Shown one piece after another: positions 11,505 through 22,774 of a DNA stretch of 64,000 bases. This stretch comes from Dendrolimus kikuchii (taxonomy: Eukaryota; Arthropoda; Insecta; Lepidoptera; Lasiocampidae). The stretch lies in assembly GCA_019925095.2 (NCBI GenBank), contig CM034388.1:26356934-26420933 (forward strand). The letters run 5' to 3'. The notes under the pieces are model-generated. The model had not been told where the DNA came from. It was given only the letters and a program-made list of their open reading frames with translations, and ran no database searches. Position numbers and translations under genes: made by a program. Position 1 is the first letter of the stretch. Each line of letters begins with the position of its first letter.

Positions 11505-12430
11505 ATATAGGCGTATACGCAAAAATGCCTTTTTTTGTTTTTTTCTAAAAACTATGCATGTTACAATTTAGAAAGTCTTATCAGTATACAAGTGTACCTA
11601 AAAAGAAGGATATTTCAAATTTCAGCCTTATACAATCAACTAGTTTTGTTTCATTTGTTATGAAACCTTCGATATAAGTTAAAATTTAATTTTACTTCCT
11701 AGTCTATATACACCGCCTTACAACGTGTTATTGCTGTTAAGGAGAAGAAGCGACAAGAAACTGACCAGCAACACGTCTATTCACCTTATTTATCTAGCTC
11801 AAACTCTTTTTTTTTAATAAATTTTACACAGAAATATATTACAGAATTACTTTTCGAATAATTAATAGAGTTGTAGCAAAAACTGCATACTTAGTAAAAC
11901 AAAGACACAATAAAAAGAAAGAAAAATATTATAGTTATAATAATAACATGACGTACTGAACTCGATGGGTTAGATTCCCAGAAGGCTGGTCACGTTACCT
12001 CGCCATATGATCCGTTATTTGAAATAGGAACCAGCTTTCTGATCACCCGAAGAGTCAGTGAATCGTTTTGTTAAATCTTTGTAGAGGCTCATAGCCTCGG
12101 GCCCACGATCCAAGCGTCTCAACAACATACGGCACAAACATAACTCTCAACGAGGGTTGCATATTTACGGCGCTTGAAAAAATAAATGTATATAATGTCA
12201 TTTAAAACAATACTAAGTAATATTCTTAAGTGGTTCATGTAGCATATACTAATAAGTTGTTAGTTGATTACTGCATAGAGTGATGTTAGTTAGGTATTAA
12301 GTTTGCGGTTCAACCAATCACGTAGTCGCCACGCTGTCTGGACGTGACTTTTGAGGCTAGTCATACAGACGTTATAGGCTTACATAAATAATGCACGTGT
12401 GATAGGTATATGAGTTATATAAGGTGAGGT
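11505..12430. other. AT-rich stretch with a LINE 3' UTR scrap
   Basis: At about 11715-11790 a fragment (AACGTGTTATTGCTG ... AGAAGAAGCGACAAGAAACT) resembles the jockey 3' UTR at 37968-38035 in the same orientation. A less AT-rich block at about 11955-12150 is unclassified. No gene is seen. Confidence 0.45.
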
Positions 12431-13310
12431 AACTCTTTATTGTACACCAAAGCATAGACAAACAGAAGTAGAAAAATATCAAATATAGTACAACGGGCGG
12501 CCTTATTACTAAAAAGCGATCTCTTCCAGGCAACCCTTGGCAGGGATTAATAGATTTTTAAAACTGACGGTAGTGCAGTCTATTAATAATAAATAAATAA
12601 AATAAAATACCTGTAGAAATACATTTTATTACCTTAGCGGCATTTGGACTTCTTTTGTTTACTTTGTGATTAAAAAACAGCCCATTGTGTATTGTAATCT
12701 TTTATGGCCTATTGTTGTATTGTGATCACTACCAGGTGTCTCGGATTTAAAAATACAAACTGATTCTAAGAAATTCGGTCCCACGCGGCCAGTCAGACAT
12801 ATTGCATCTGTGCCGTATAAAGCAATGCCCCAATGGAGAGATGAGTCAGTCGAGCGATAACCACAAGGAAGCAAGACTTGTGTACATTCGGAAATTTATT
12901 TAGTGACGGACTTTGCGCGTGCATTTGAATTATGATCTTCTGCATTACGTTTGGACTTATTGCGTTCGGTTATATTTGTATCTGTGTTATACGTGTTTGT
13001 ATAGTTCTAATAAACTCTATAATAATTCCAACGGCATTTTAATTCGTGTCCTGCAATTCGTAATAATATATGCATATGACAATATTCACACAAATATAAT
13101 TATACAACAGATTAGGAATTACTATACGGAATAGAAAAATAATGCTTCTGAAACTAATTTTTTAAAGATTGTAAGAATTTGGCCTGTCTTATAGCAATAG
13201 GTGGCTCATTCCAGAGACGCAAAGCCTGGACAGTAAAAGAGTGATTATAAAAACAAGACGTGTTTACAGGTGTGTTTATTCTGTATGTAGTCGAGGGGCG
13301 CAATTATGGC
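12431..13310 (-). mobile_element. LINE 3' end, split by an LTR-like repeat
   Basis: Minus-strand LINE end in two parts. 12431-12606 is 3' UTR with GCGATCTCTTCCAGGCAACC. 13140-13310 translates on the minus strand to YNHSFTVQALRLWNEPP, the conserved C-terminal motif of the LINE family also seen at 33265-33765 and 62340-62480. The LTR-like piece at 12607-13069 sits between, so it inserted later. Confidence 0.7.
12607..13069 (+). mobile_element. Solo-LTR-like repeat, 5' truncated
   Basis: Lacks about the first 40 bp of the family (compare 25077). It retains the ACATTTTATTACC block, the GTATAAAGCAATGCC promoter-like box, AATAAACTCTATAATAATTC with a polyadenylation-type signal, and ends CGTAATA followed by ATAT. 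No coding region adjoins it. Confidence 0.75.
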
Positions 13311-13618
13311 AATAAATTATTAAAATAATATGTACTACATATTATGAATCAGTATAAAGGAGAGTGTACCCTTTTTAAAAAAAATATAAATAAAAATACA
13401 TATATAATGTAGTATACTTAGATTCTAGAACAATATTAATGTGCAAACCAGTAAAAATGATAGCTAACCTGAGTACCTAAAAGAGTCGTTTTCGTAGATT
13501 CATATGATGGACATGATAAGTATCAACATAAAGTGGAAAGTTATGCTGTTACTTATAATTGCCAGTATATCTAGACACGTGTGAATTTCACCAAGCGATT
13601 TTACAAAGACGACCCTCT
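13311..13618. other. AT-rich stretch, nothing recognised
   Basis: No gene or repeat family seen. Confidence 0.35.
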
Positions 13619-14355
13619 TTAGGTCCTCTGTCTGTAATAAAAAGTATCTCCACGTGAGTGAGCCGTCACCACCCTGCGCACTTGCGACAGTTTTAATCCG
13701 TATCTGACGGAGTTAAGCATAGTTGCTTTTTTTTGAGGCGGGGGTAATGCATTTCGCACACTACCGGATCCTTTACTAGGGATTAGTCCAAAGCGACTAG
13801 AGGTGAGACCACGAATGGGCACCAGAGTCAAATCGCCGGCTTGTGTCGGACTCGACTACTCAATACTCCACTAAAACCCTCCTCCCATGTGATCCGCGCT
13901 TATGCCAGGAAGAGCGTGAGACTTATAACGCAGTTACGCCCACGCTGATCCTAACCCATCAGTGCTTGAGAATGCCCCGGGAAAGGCAAACTCACTTCGT
14001 CAACAGGTGTGAAAACTACTCTGCTGCCTAGATGCTAGAGGGCCCCTGCAGCGGTATTACGGGAGGAGATTTTGCGCATATCTGCGACTGACGTCGGTAC
14101 CCGCGAGACGCATGCACACCTCTCTCCCTTTCTCGTTCCGCGACCTCCTTTTGAGACATGATAGTGTCGCAGAAATTGGCCGCGCTCACCCAATAATCGT
14201 CGCTATGCAGCATGGCTTGCACCAAACTGTCCAGCGAATCGATCGGGCCTACGAGGGTCTCGAGTTCAAATCTCTACGGTGCCCATTCTGCACACTCGAC
14301 CAGCGTATGAAACGCAGTGTCTCGTGCGCCACACTGGCGGCTAAGCATAGTTGCT
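13619..14355 (-). pseudogene. R1-like LINE ORF2 C-terminus and 3' region
   Basis: On the minus strand 14028-14350 reads DTAFHTLVECAEW, then MSQKEVAERERERGVHASRG. This is the layout at the end of R1-clade ORF2: a zinc-knuckle region with C..DTA.HTL..C..W, then a charged tail rich in AEREREx. A stop interrupts after CAEWAP. Sequence left of 14028 is presumably 3' UTR. The upstream RT is absent, consistent with 5' truncation. Confidence 0.72.
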
Positions 14356-14388
14356 ACCACAGATCATTGTGTTTTTATGATCTGTGGT
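14356..14388. other. Perfect 12-bp hairpin
   Basis: ACCACAGATCAT (14356-14367) pairs perfectly with ATGATCTGTGGT (14377-14388) around a 9-nt loop, next to the 5' boundary of the R1-like fragment. Confidence 0.85.
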
Positions 14389-14575
14389 TGCTACTTTATC
14401 TCTAATCGAGACATAAATGATAACATCAAATAAAGTACTCGGTACTTCTAAAATTAAGTTTGAGTCCTAGCTATGAATATGTGAATATTTTATTAAACCA
14501 ACGGTCATATTAGAAAACATGTCTTATCTAATCTACCAGAAAAATCGCTAAATACAATACGGTATTCATAAGAGA

Positions 14576-14903
14576 GTGTCGGGGTGAAGGTAAGGAAAGG
14601 AATGCTCCGGTGGTTCGGGCATGTGGAAAGAATGCATGATGAAAGAATGACTAAACAGATATACAATGCAAAAGTGGATGGATGCAGAAGTCGTGGAAGG
14701 CCACGATACACCTTCCATGATCAAATTGATCGTGTACTAGCGGAGGGTGATGTCAGGAGCCTTAAGAACAGACGAGTGTGCATGACAAGAGTTATGAATG
14801 TCAAAGAAGCAAGTGAGGTGTGTAAGAATGGGCCTAAATGGCGCTCTGTTGTTCGTGCCTACCCCGCAAGGGAACTGGCGTGAAGTTATGTATGTATGTA
14901 TGT
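14576..14903 (+). mobile_element. RTE-clade LINE 3' end with 8-bp target duplication
   Basis: Encodes VRKGMLRWFGHVERMHDERM, then GRPRYTFHDQIDRVL and ending VRAYPARELA at 14880. This is the C-terminal region of RTE-type ORF2. It ends in a (TATG)n tail, typical of RTE elements, which close in short tandem repeats rather than poly(A). ATAAGAGA flanks it at 14568-14575 and 14904-14911. It is 5' truncated; the frame is open but lacks the RT domain. Confidence 0.9.
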
Positions 14904-14911
14904 ATAAGAGA

Positions 14912-15545
14912 AATTCTCCACAAGTATTTAAACAAATTTAAATCACACCTTTTCTTATACATACTACTCGGCGTAACGAATTCCAAATTACCTTAAAATG
15001 CTCCAGTAATTTTATATCTCGATTAACGATAAAAACCAAAACACTCATTAGTAAATAAATCATTGACCGCGTAAAATTCCAAACAATCATATAAAATTCC
15101 ACTACTTCCTCCGCGGAACAATTGAACTTCACGTGACCAACTCGTGATATAAACCACTCATTGAACCCGTAATTACTGTATGGTTTCCCCACGTGTACCG
15201 CAACGTGGTTGCATGTGCGTTTCTGTACAATATTGCAGGAATTATTCCTATTCGTCGCGGAAAAAACCTCGAACAATGCCGTTTTGTGGATAGTTTACGA
15301 AAGATTCATTCTTTTACATTATACCTATCTTTAGTAGAAAGTTGGCAAAATCATTGAAAAGTCATTTAAAAGGAAATAAATAAATGCAACTAATATTTTA
15401 TGTGAGGAGCAAAAAGGATTTAAGGAAAAAAGACAATTAATATGGCTATTTTTACCTTTAAGTATACAGTAATGACAAATATGGACAAAAATAATCCAGT
15501 GTGTTATTGTTTTGAACATAAGATATTACTTAAAAACTCGAATAT
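14912..15545. other. Unassigned stretch with a minus-strand open frame
   Basis: 14938-15276 (minus) is open for 112 codons, from a TTG rather than ATG, with a hydrophobic stretch near residues 75-90. I recognise no family and see no splice context I can support. Treat as unassigned. Confidence 0.25.
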
Positions 15546-16440
15546 TATGGAATAAGAGAAAATGTTCTTCAATTATTACAGTCATATCTGCAAAATCGTA
15601 ACCAGTTGGCTCAAATATGTAAAATGTAAATGCGAAGCAAGTTTTTCATCTAGAGAAAGAGTAAACTCATTTGGGGTTCCGCAAGGAGGTGTCCTGGGGC
15701 CGTTGCTATTTACGCTATATATTAATGATATTCGCAATTCCACAGAGCATTCAATGATTATTTTTGCTGATGACAGTATAGTTACAATACCTTGTACAAA
15801 TAAAGAAACATATAGAAATTACCTAAACAATACTTTAGTCAATATAATTGAGTGGCTTAAATGTAATAACTTAAAAATAAATACTAATAAAACATTCATT
15901 ATACATTTTAGCCAGCGTTCACTGACATTACAGAATCTTGACATAAAATATCATAATAATATTACACTATTCCAGTTGATACTACAAAATTCTTAGTAGT
16001 ATTGACAAAAAACTGAATTGAAAAGACCAAACATAGACATTAATAACTAGAATTAGTAAAAGTGCCTTTGCTCTATATTCATTATCAAACATTATAGGCA
16101 CTGAATCGTTAATGAATGCTTACTATGAATTGATAGAATCGATTCTGAGATATGGAATCATATTTTAGGGAAACTCCACAAACATGGGACTTGTTTTTAA
16201 GGCGCAAAAACGCTGCATTAGGTTAATGTTTCACATAAAAACAACAAACGACTTTAAAAGCTATTTTCATAAATACAAAATTCTTACTTTACCGTCTCTC
16301 TATATCTTGAAGAATTAATATTTATGAAACTTAACCCAAATCAATTTCACTACTTAGGCGATGAAGTTCCAAGAATCAGACGTAATAATAATAGGCTTTA
16401 TCTACATAATACATGGACTATTAGCAATATAATATAATAA
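15546..16440 (+). pseudogene. LINE reverse transcriptase, CR1/L2-like, truncated and frameshifted
   Basis: The open frame 15562-15996 carries RT motif B (GVPQGGVLGPLLF, residues 38-50) and an intact catalytic box FADDS (residues 68-72), then WLKCNNLKINTNKT. After the stop at 15994 the homology continues in other frames: SILRYGIIFWGN near 16135-16175, KAQKRCIRLMF near 16200-16232 and ILTLPSLYILKE near 16280-16315. The order is the RT palm, thumb and C-terminal region of a non-LTR element whose 5' half is missing. The motifs look CR1/L2-like rather than jockey-like, but clade assignment by eye is weak. Confidence 0.8.
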
Positions 16441-16477
16441 AATTAATAATACTTATATAATATATAACCCGGAACTA

Positions 16478-16606
16478 CAAAACAATTTGCATATTAGGTC
16501 ACAAAACTCGCTAAGTAGTGCATGCTTTCCGGCTAGTATTCGAACCCGCGCCTTTTGAGTTTGGAATGCTTGCGCTAACCACTAAGTTATTACAGTGATA
16601 TATTTG
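16478..16606 (-). mobile_element. tRNA-derived SINE head
   Basis: On the minus strand: TAACTTAGTGGTTAGCGC resembles a pol III A box and GGGTTCGAATA a B box, followed by GCATGCACTACTTAG, the start of the body in the SINE at 55134-55440. A 3'-truncated copy of that SINE family. Confidence 0.75.
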
Positions 16607-16993
16607 AATTACTACTAGTTAAAATTTAACATACGCTCCATATAATGATACGGTACACGAATGGATAGTAAGATGTAAGTATGTAATAGGTATACAACAA
16701 CAAAAAAAATGTAGCAAAGGACCATCATTTTTATTGTAATTTGGTTTTTCACCAAGGTAAAAGATAACAAACAGACGTGCTGCTTCTTATCTTTGTTGCT
16801 TTCTCAAAATTAGCATTACTTAAATTACACAGCTTTCGAGATAAACAAAAAATAGTACAACAAAGCATTTTTGAAGAAAAGATATTTACTTATGGGCGCT
16901 CTTTGACTTGCAAAAACTGTTTTTCTACTGTATTGACATAGCTCTTAAGAAAACTTGTACAGTTTATTCTTTGAATATATTTTGGACCATTTT
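16607..16993. other. AT-rich stretch, nothing recognised
   Basis: No gene or repeat family seen. Confidence 0.35.
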
Positions 16994-17158
16994 CCCGGGA
17001 TACTATAATTAGTATCCCAGGAAAATCATCCCGGGTGATCCCCGGAAAATATCTCATTTTCCGATTTATCATGATACCGGGATACTATAATTAGTATCCC
17101 GGGGAAATCATCCTGGGTAATCCCGGGAAAATATCTCATTTTTCGATTTATCATGTAT
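16994..17158. repeat. Two tandem 82-bp units, each with a palindrome
   Basis: Two direct units of 82 bp, about 93% alike. Each holds an inverted repeat GGGATACTA/TAGTATCCC with a 4-nt TAAT centre; in the second unit the arms extend perfectly to CCGGGATACTA/TAGTATCCCGG (17077-17102). The array ends where the LTR-like repeat at 17161 begins. Confidence 0.93.
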
Positions 17159-17160
17159 AC

Positions 17161-17659
17161 TGTTACACGCCGACAAAAGTGGATGCACAGCTGCCTGCCA
17201 TAAAATACACACTTTATTACCCGTCGGGCGTTTGAGTTAATATAACATTGAAACTGTTTTATGACTATCTTTTGTTTACTTCATGTTTAAAATTTCTACT
17301 TAGAAAACGGCCTATTGTGTATTGTACTCGTTTATGGCTGCTCGCAGGCATAATTACGCAGGTGTGCGGATTACGTTTTCTGGGAAATTGCGTCGACGCT
17401 TAACAGATAGACATATTGCATCGGTGCATTAAAAAGCAATGGCCCAATGGAGAGATCGTCAGTCTAGCGAGAACCACGATCAAGGCGAGATTTGTGTACA
17501 TTCGATATCCTATATAGTGACGGACTTTGCGCGTGTTATTGAATCGCCCATTACGTTTGAACTGATTGTGTTTAGTTATATTATACGTGTTTGTATAGTT
17601 CTAATAAATTCTATAGTAATTCCAACGGCATTTTTAATTCGAGTCCCGCACTCGTAACA
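17161..17659 (+). mobile_element. Solo-LTR-like repeat, complete (~499 bp)
   Basis: Starts TGTTACACG and ends CTCGTAACA, giving short terminal inverted repeats TGTTAC/GTAACA. Inside are a GTGCATTAAAAAGCAATGG box where other copies have GTATAAAGCAATG, and AATAAATTCTATAGTAATTCC near the 3' side. No primer-binding site, internal region or second LTR adjoins. The 4 bp to the left are ATAC and to the right ATAT, so no exact target duplication is visible. Confidence 0.8.
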
Positions 17660-18491
17660 ATATTATATCCTTTATTGAAAATACGAGTATCTACAAAACA
17701 TCTTGAAATAGAGAATTAATTTTGCTATGTTCGCGTTAACTTCAAGTTAGTAGCCCAATACCCCATTTTCTAGGATAAAACGTATAATGTATTTTTAAGT
17801 ACGTAAATATTACTACACATAATTATACAATATTTTATAAGAACTGCTAAATCCAACTTTGCTAGCGTAGGCTTAGCTATCATACTCTAAGTGAATATTA
17901 TATCCTACGTCACATTCTCTTCAACTAAAGTACATATCTATTAAATTTCACGACAATCAGACTAGCATACAATCATTCATACATAATCACATAACTTGTT
18001 AATATACACAGAATATTTGGACCTTATACGAGTATGTAGGTACATGAAATTATCGTTTCATATTATGAATTTACATCTTTTCTTTTAGAGTAGGTATTCC
18101 ATACACATTATTAATCCTTCCAGCTATTTCTGTAGTGTAGTAGTAGTGTATTCAAAATAACGTGAGATTTTAAGTTTTCCATAGTGTGAAACAAATAAAT
18201 CACTAAATTCGAAACGTAAATACACAGGCCCTAATTTGAAATTTTGAATTTGGAATTGCTAAACTAACATCAAACATTCATGATCAAAGTAGCCAGTTCG
18301 ACAAAACACCACTTTCATATTACGTAAGGACTTAAATGTAGGTAAGTACTACCCTACATAAAATTAAAAATATTCCCTTAAAATCTAATAAAAAAAGATT
18401 TTATTCAGAGTTCAATATGAAGTCTTATTCTTATTCTGTATATATGTAGGAATCGTATTTGTTATTATAAAATAACCATATGACGGAAGTA
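17660..18491. other. AT-rich stretch, nothing recognised
   Basis: No gene or repeat family seen. Confidence 0.4.
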
Positions 18492-18497
18492 GTCGAT

Positions 18498-18806
18498 TTT
18501 TTTTTTGCTGCAGGAGATCAGCAGACAGGCAGACGGCCCACTTGATGGAAAGCGGTTACCATCGCCTATGGACATTTGCAACACCAAAGTTGCTACAAAT
18601 GCGCTGCTGCTCTCTTAAGGGAGACTGGAACCTGGTTACTACTGCCGGAACACAACTCAAGGTTGTTATGGCGACATACTTTAGACCAGGGGTGGTAGCC
18701 ATCCAGTCGGGCAAATGCCCTACCACCTGGCTGTGGGTTGTTAAGTCGCCTCTTACGACAGGCCGCCCGGCCGCAGGAAAATGTATTCTTTCTCCGTTCC
18801 TGCACG
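18498..18806 (-). mobile_element. Family J retroposon, long head, full length
   Basis: Minus-strand copy with T-run, then the tail reversed (GCAGACAGGCAGACGGCCCA) to the head ending CCTGCACG. GTCGAT flanks it (18492-18497 and 18807-18812), a plausible 6-bp target duplication. It carries GGAGATCAGC rather than GGAGTTCAGC, a variant shared with 47428 and 49203, suggesting a subfamily. Confidence 0.92.
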
Positions 18807-18813
18807 GTCGATA

Positions 18814-19386
18814 ACCGGATAGTGTTCTTTCATTTAGTAATTGGAAGTTGTTTAACCGGATATCAATGTAGAAGCATTTATTATTAAGCTAACAGATATC
18901 GGAAATGGAGTAACCGGATATTGGAAGTTGATACGTATGGCGGAAGTTGGTTTTATGAAGGAAGTGTAACTGAAGTGGCGCCACAGCATTACCGGATGGT
19001 GTCACTGCGGCGCGCTACGAGGACCTGTTAAATACGCGGTGTTCGGGCAGAGGAGGGCAGTCTTAAACCAACAGTCTACGAGTCTACAACTAAGTCTACG
19101 ACGGACAGTCTGCATTGGTAGTCTTGGACGAGGAGCACATAATATAATGTGGTCGATAATTACTGCTTGATAATCGCAATATTCTTGAAGGGCAAATTGC
19201 TGCTCGACGCCTGACAAGCGTGGATGCAACTCTTAGAATTGTCCTGATATTTCTGTGTATTATTGTGCAATATTTAGTATCGTAATTGTAATAATTTTAG
19301 TGTAATAAACTTTGATTATAATATTTCAGATTATTATTGTGTTATTCTCAAAGCGTCATTCGTTCGCTCCCGGCGTGAACCCGACA
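18814..19386 (+). repeat. Possible LTR or composite repeat with ACCGGATA motifs
   Basis: The first part repeats ATAACCGGATA-like words at about 18813, 18854, 18911 and a weaker one at 18991, interleaved with TTGGAAGTTG. The second part ends with AATAAACTTTGATTATAA and then GCTCCCGGCGTGAACCCGACA, reminiscent of the R-U5 side of an LTR. A candidate LTR would run from TGTAACTG (about 18966) to CCGACA (19386), but no target duplication or internal region supports it. Confidence 0.3.
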
Positions 19387-20537
19387 TATACATGAGATTT
19401 TTTTTATCGACGTATCATCATTGTTTGTAAAGTGACTTCAAGCTATATTGTTTTGTGAGACTCGAGTATAACACTTGACCTAAAAAACGTAACTGACAGT
19501 GTTATGCGACTTGCTCTTGACATTGTACGTATATTTTATCTTGCCCCGATATTGAAAACAGCTATGGTCTGTTGCGTAATACTGTTTCTCATCTTTGATA
19601 AATCAACGGAAGTACGAAAAGCCACAAGTGTGTATCGAATCAAGCAGTGTAAGGTTCCATGATGCCGACGAACGTCTACTGCTTTTAAGTCGCTCAGAAC
19701 CGAAAATAAACCTTATCTGAATAGCTGTACTAAATATCTAATTTAATCAGAAATGGCTTTAGTCAAAAAAAATTATTATTAATTTTATTTCGGTCCAAAT
19801 TGGACCTATGTTTAGTCATCGATCTTATTATATTGACTCTCTAATGTGCTACAAAATGTGAAAGTCGTATCTCATTCTCTCGCAGGTTTAGTCGCTTTAG
19901 TGTCGCTTTTTCGTTTCATCGAGTTTCAAATCGCAACGATTCTAAAGAAGGTTCACTTCAAAAAGTCATATCTTTCTAAAGTGAACCTTATTCAAGTACA
20001 CAAATAGACGTAAGTCAAACTGATAGATCGACAAGACAAAACTCCAATATTCCGTTTTCGTTATTTGACTACGAATCCATAAAAGATTATTGTTCCAATG
20101 CGCATGATTATAGATAAGTTACAATACTAATTTCTATTTTTATTTTTATCTTAATGTAACGTAATAAATGATCTAATTTATATTAAAACAACATCTTTGT
20201 GCGTCAGTTTACGTCAATAATAAATAACACGGTTAGTAGTTAAGATATCATTTTTATTAGCCAATCTTGTACAATTTTATTATTGTCTTAAAGTTTTTAT
20301 GCGTGACATAAAATTTGAATATTCATACCAATATACATACAAAAATAAAAGTAAGTTCGTGAGTTTAATTTTATATGAAAGAAGTCATAATTGTGAAAGA
20401 ATATACAATTAACACATTTAACTGATTATAAAATAGTTAAATTTAAATAAAACTCCTATACATAAAACTAACTGCAAAAACCAAGCACGTTACGTGGGAC
20501 ACTCAGAAAGTTTTGCGAAAAAAAAATACATTACATT
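19387..20537. other. AT-rich stretch with one hairpin
   Basis: Nothing recognisable except a perfect inverted repeat AAGGTTCACTT (19948-19958) / AAGTGAACCTT (19979-19989) with a 20-nt loop. Confidence 0.5.
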
Positions 20538-20979
20538 GTTACGACCTGAGCGCCGACAAAAGACAAATTCACACCTGCATATAGACGTTTTATTACCTTT
20601 TCGGCATTCGGACTTCTTTTGTTTACTTTGTGTTTAAAATTTGTTATTAGAAAAACAGCCCATTGTGTATTGTAATCTTTGATGGCAGTCATTAGCCAGG
20701 TGTGATTCTAGAAAATTCAGTCCACACGGTCGAGTAGACATATTGTATTTGTACAAGTATAAAGCAATGCCCCAATGGAGGGATGAGGCAGTCTAGCGAT
20801 AGCCACAAGCGAAGCAAAACGTTAGTGACGGATTTTGCGCGAGTTATTGAATCGTGTATTACGTTTGGACTGGTTGTGTTCAGTTATATTTGTACCTGTG
20901 TTATACGTGTTTGTATGGTTCTAATAAATTCTATAGTAATTCCAACGGCATTTTAATTCGAGTCCTACAACACGTAAAA
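20538..20979 (+). mobile_element. Solo-LTR-like repeat (~442 bp)
   Basis: TGTTACGACC start, ACAAATTCACACCTGCATA, GTATAAAGCAATGCCCCAA promoter-like box, AATAAATTCTATAGTAATTC and an end CGTAAAA (mutated CGTAACA) followed by ATATG. Belongs with 12607, 17161, 25077 and 51436. ACAT precedes it. Confidence 0.82.
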
Positions 20980-21029
20980 ATATGATAAATTTATTTATTT
21001 ATTATCTAACAAACATCGCTATCATTACA

Positions 21030-21485
21030 GTGGTCACCAATACAATAGCGTGGTACACATAATACGTAAATATTTTTTTATTAAATCTTTCCAAAGTACT
21101 CGCTTTCTACCAGCCTCTATACAAAGTTTCATGTGTCGAATCCAGTTTTCGATACACTATTTCCAGTCCGCCGCAGACACCTCGTTTACAGCTTGCTCGA
21201 ACGCTGACAGAGCATCTCCGGGCGACGAAAATTGTATCCCTTTGATTTGATTTTTTATTTTCTGGAATAAAAAGAAGTCACACGGTGCTAGGTCAGAACT
21301 GTAAGGAGGGTGACCCAGGAGTTTGACCGGCGTGCTGTCCAGGAAGTCCCTCGTTTTGAGCGCGGTATGGGCGGGCGCGTTGTCTTGGTGAAGCAGTAGC
21401 CCGTGGAGCCCTGTGTTTTGTCGCTTGTTGCTCACTATAGAAAAAACTTCTGCCAAGCATTTGGTAGTATACTATTCGGCGTTGA
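21030..21485 (-). pseudogene. mariner transposase C-terminal relic
   Basis: On the minus strand: AEVFSIVSNKRQNTGLHGLL, then LLHQDNAPAHTALKTR, then PPYSSDLAPCDFFLF. These carry the second and third catalytic aspartates of a mariner D,D34D triad with exactly 34 residues between them. A TAG follows AADWK (21155-21157), after which CIENWIRHMKLCIEAG continues the family's C-terminus. The N-terminal half and first aspartate are missing, and no terminal inverted repeats are seen. It differs in motif from the mariner at 41411-42688, so it is a separate lineage. Confidence 0.88.
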
Positions 21486-21554
21486 AGTTTCTTTAGTTCT
21501 GTAAAATAATTGACACCAAGTAGCTAGTCAAATTGAAAAAAACTCGCGATCTTG

Positions 21555-21588
21555 TAAAATTGTATTCTTTCTCCGTTCATGCACGGGT
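21555..21588 (-). mobile_element. Isolated family J head fragment
   Basis: Only the outermost head of family J, reversed: TTGTATTCTTTCTCCGTTC then GCACGGGTA. No tail is near, which is unusual for a retroposon, since those lose the 5' rather than the 3' end. Confidence 0.7.
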
Positions 21589-22774
21589 AAAACCTAATTA
21601 CGTTTTTATGTAAGTAAAATGAGAGTTATTTGCTAGGGTTTGACCCGAGGCGTAGTTGCGAGGAAAACTCTAATAATATACAACATACAGTACAAAATAT
21701 AAAGAAAACTCATTACACAGTAACAGTAACAAGAATTGCTTTGGTAGACTCATTATTTTCAATAAGTAATCTGTAAGATCCAATTTTGAAATAATAATTC
21801 ATTTTGCATACAAAAGAACAACATCATAGAAATTAATCCAACTGTATAAACATTTTCAAATTGACAAACAATCAAAGAATCTTTTCTTTTTCAAAAACCG
21901 TATTAAATTACTGTATTGAAAAACAAATTACTTTTTTTTAAACATGGCTCTGACAAAAGGAAACCGTATAAACATTTTCAAGCAAGACAATCAAAATTTA
22001 TTGTTAAAAATTAAACTTAATTCATATATTTCATCGTAAAAAGTAATTATATTCTCAGTTGTCCACAGTTTCGGATCGTTTTAAACTTTATTTAAAATAC
22101 AATAACCCTCAATTTATGAAGTCTAGACCATAAACAAATACCCATATATTTCGCTTGTGGTTTATACTCGTGTTTTGCTTTTATCTAATCAAAATTCACT
22201 TTATTACAAACATTAACGGTTTTATTCATAGACAGATAGAAGGAGTTTGAATGTTTTTTTAAAAACCATAAAGAAGTGTTTAAACTTACTCTAACTCTCT
22301 TTGAATGCATTTTTGATAATATTAACTTACGGTCTTACCGTAATTACGTTCGTACCGATATTACCAAGAATGCAATATTTGTATGTTGAAGTTTAAAATC
22401 TAATGTCAAAGTAGTCGTTCTTTAAAACTAAAAGGTTTCAATGAAAAGTAAAGAAATATATGTAGTAATCAAATAATACTTGTTGAAGCTCTCTTCTTAA
22501 TGACACTCTTACTTTCTCCCTTTTAAGGTTCCGTACCTGAATTGTCAAAAACAGATAATTGTTATGTTCTTCCATCCGCCTGTCTATTTATCGATCGGAT
22601 CTATAGTAGATTTAGCAAGTAATATGTAGTCTATGTATAAGACCAATAAACAATGCTGTTGTAGTGTATATATATTTCCAATTTGTAAAATATTAAATTT
22701 GTTTGATAAACCGTTAGCGCGGTACATAAAGCACAACCCCGTTAAGATAGTACCGTTACTCAGCCTGGCTTCTT
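21589..22774. other. AT-rich stretch, nothing recognised
   Basis: No gene or repeat family that I can support. Confidence 0.35.

Noticed and set aside
14938..15276. 112-codon minus-strand frame as a membrane-protein exon
   Set aside because: No ATG, AT-driven hydrophobicity, no recognised motif or splice sites; left as unassigned.
18966..19386. A firm LTR call
   Set aside because: Ends TG..CA and a polyadenylation-like word are too common in AT-rich DNA; no target duplication or second copy in the window.
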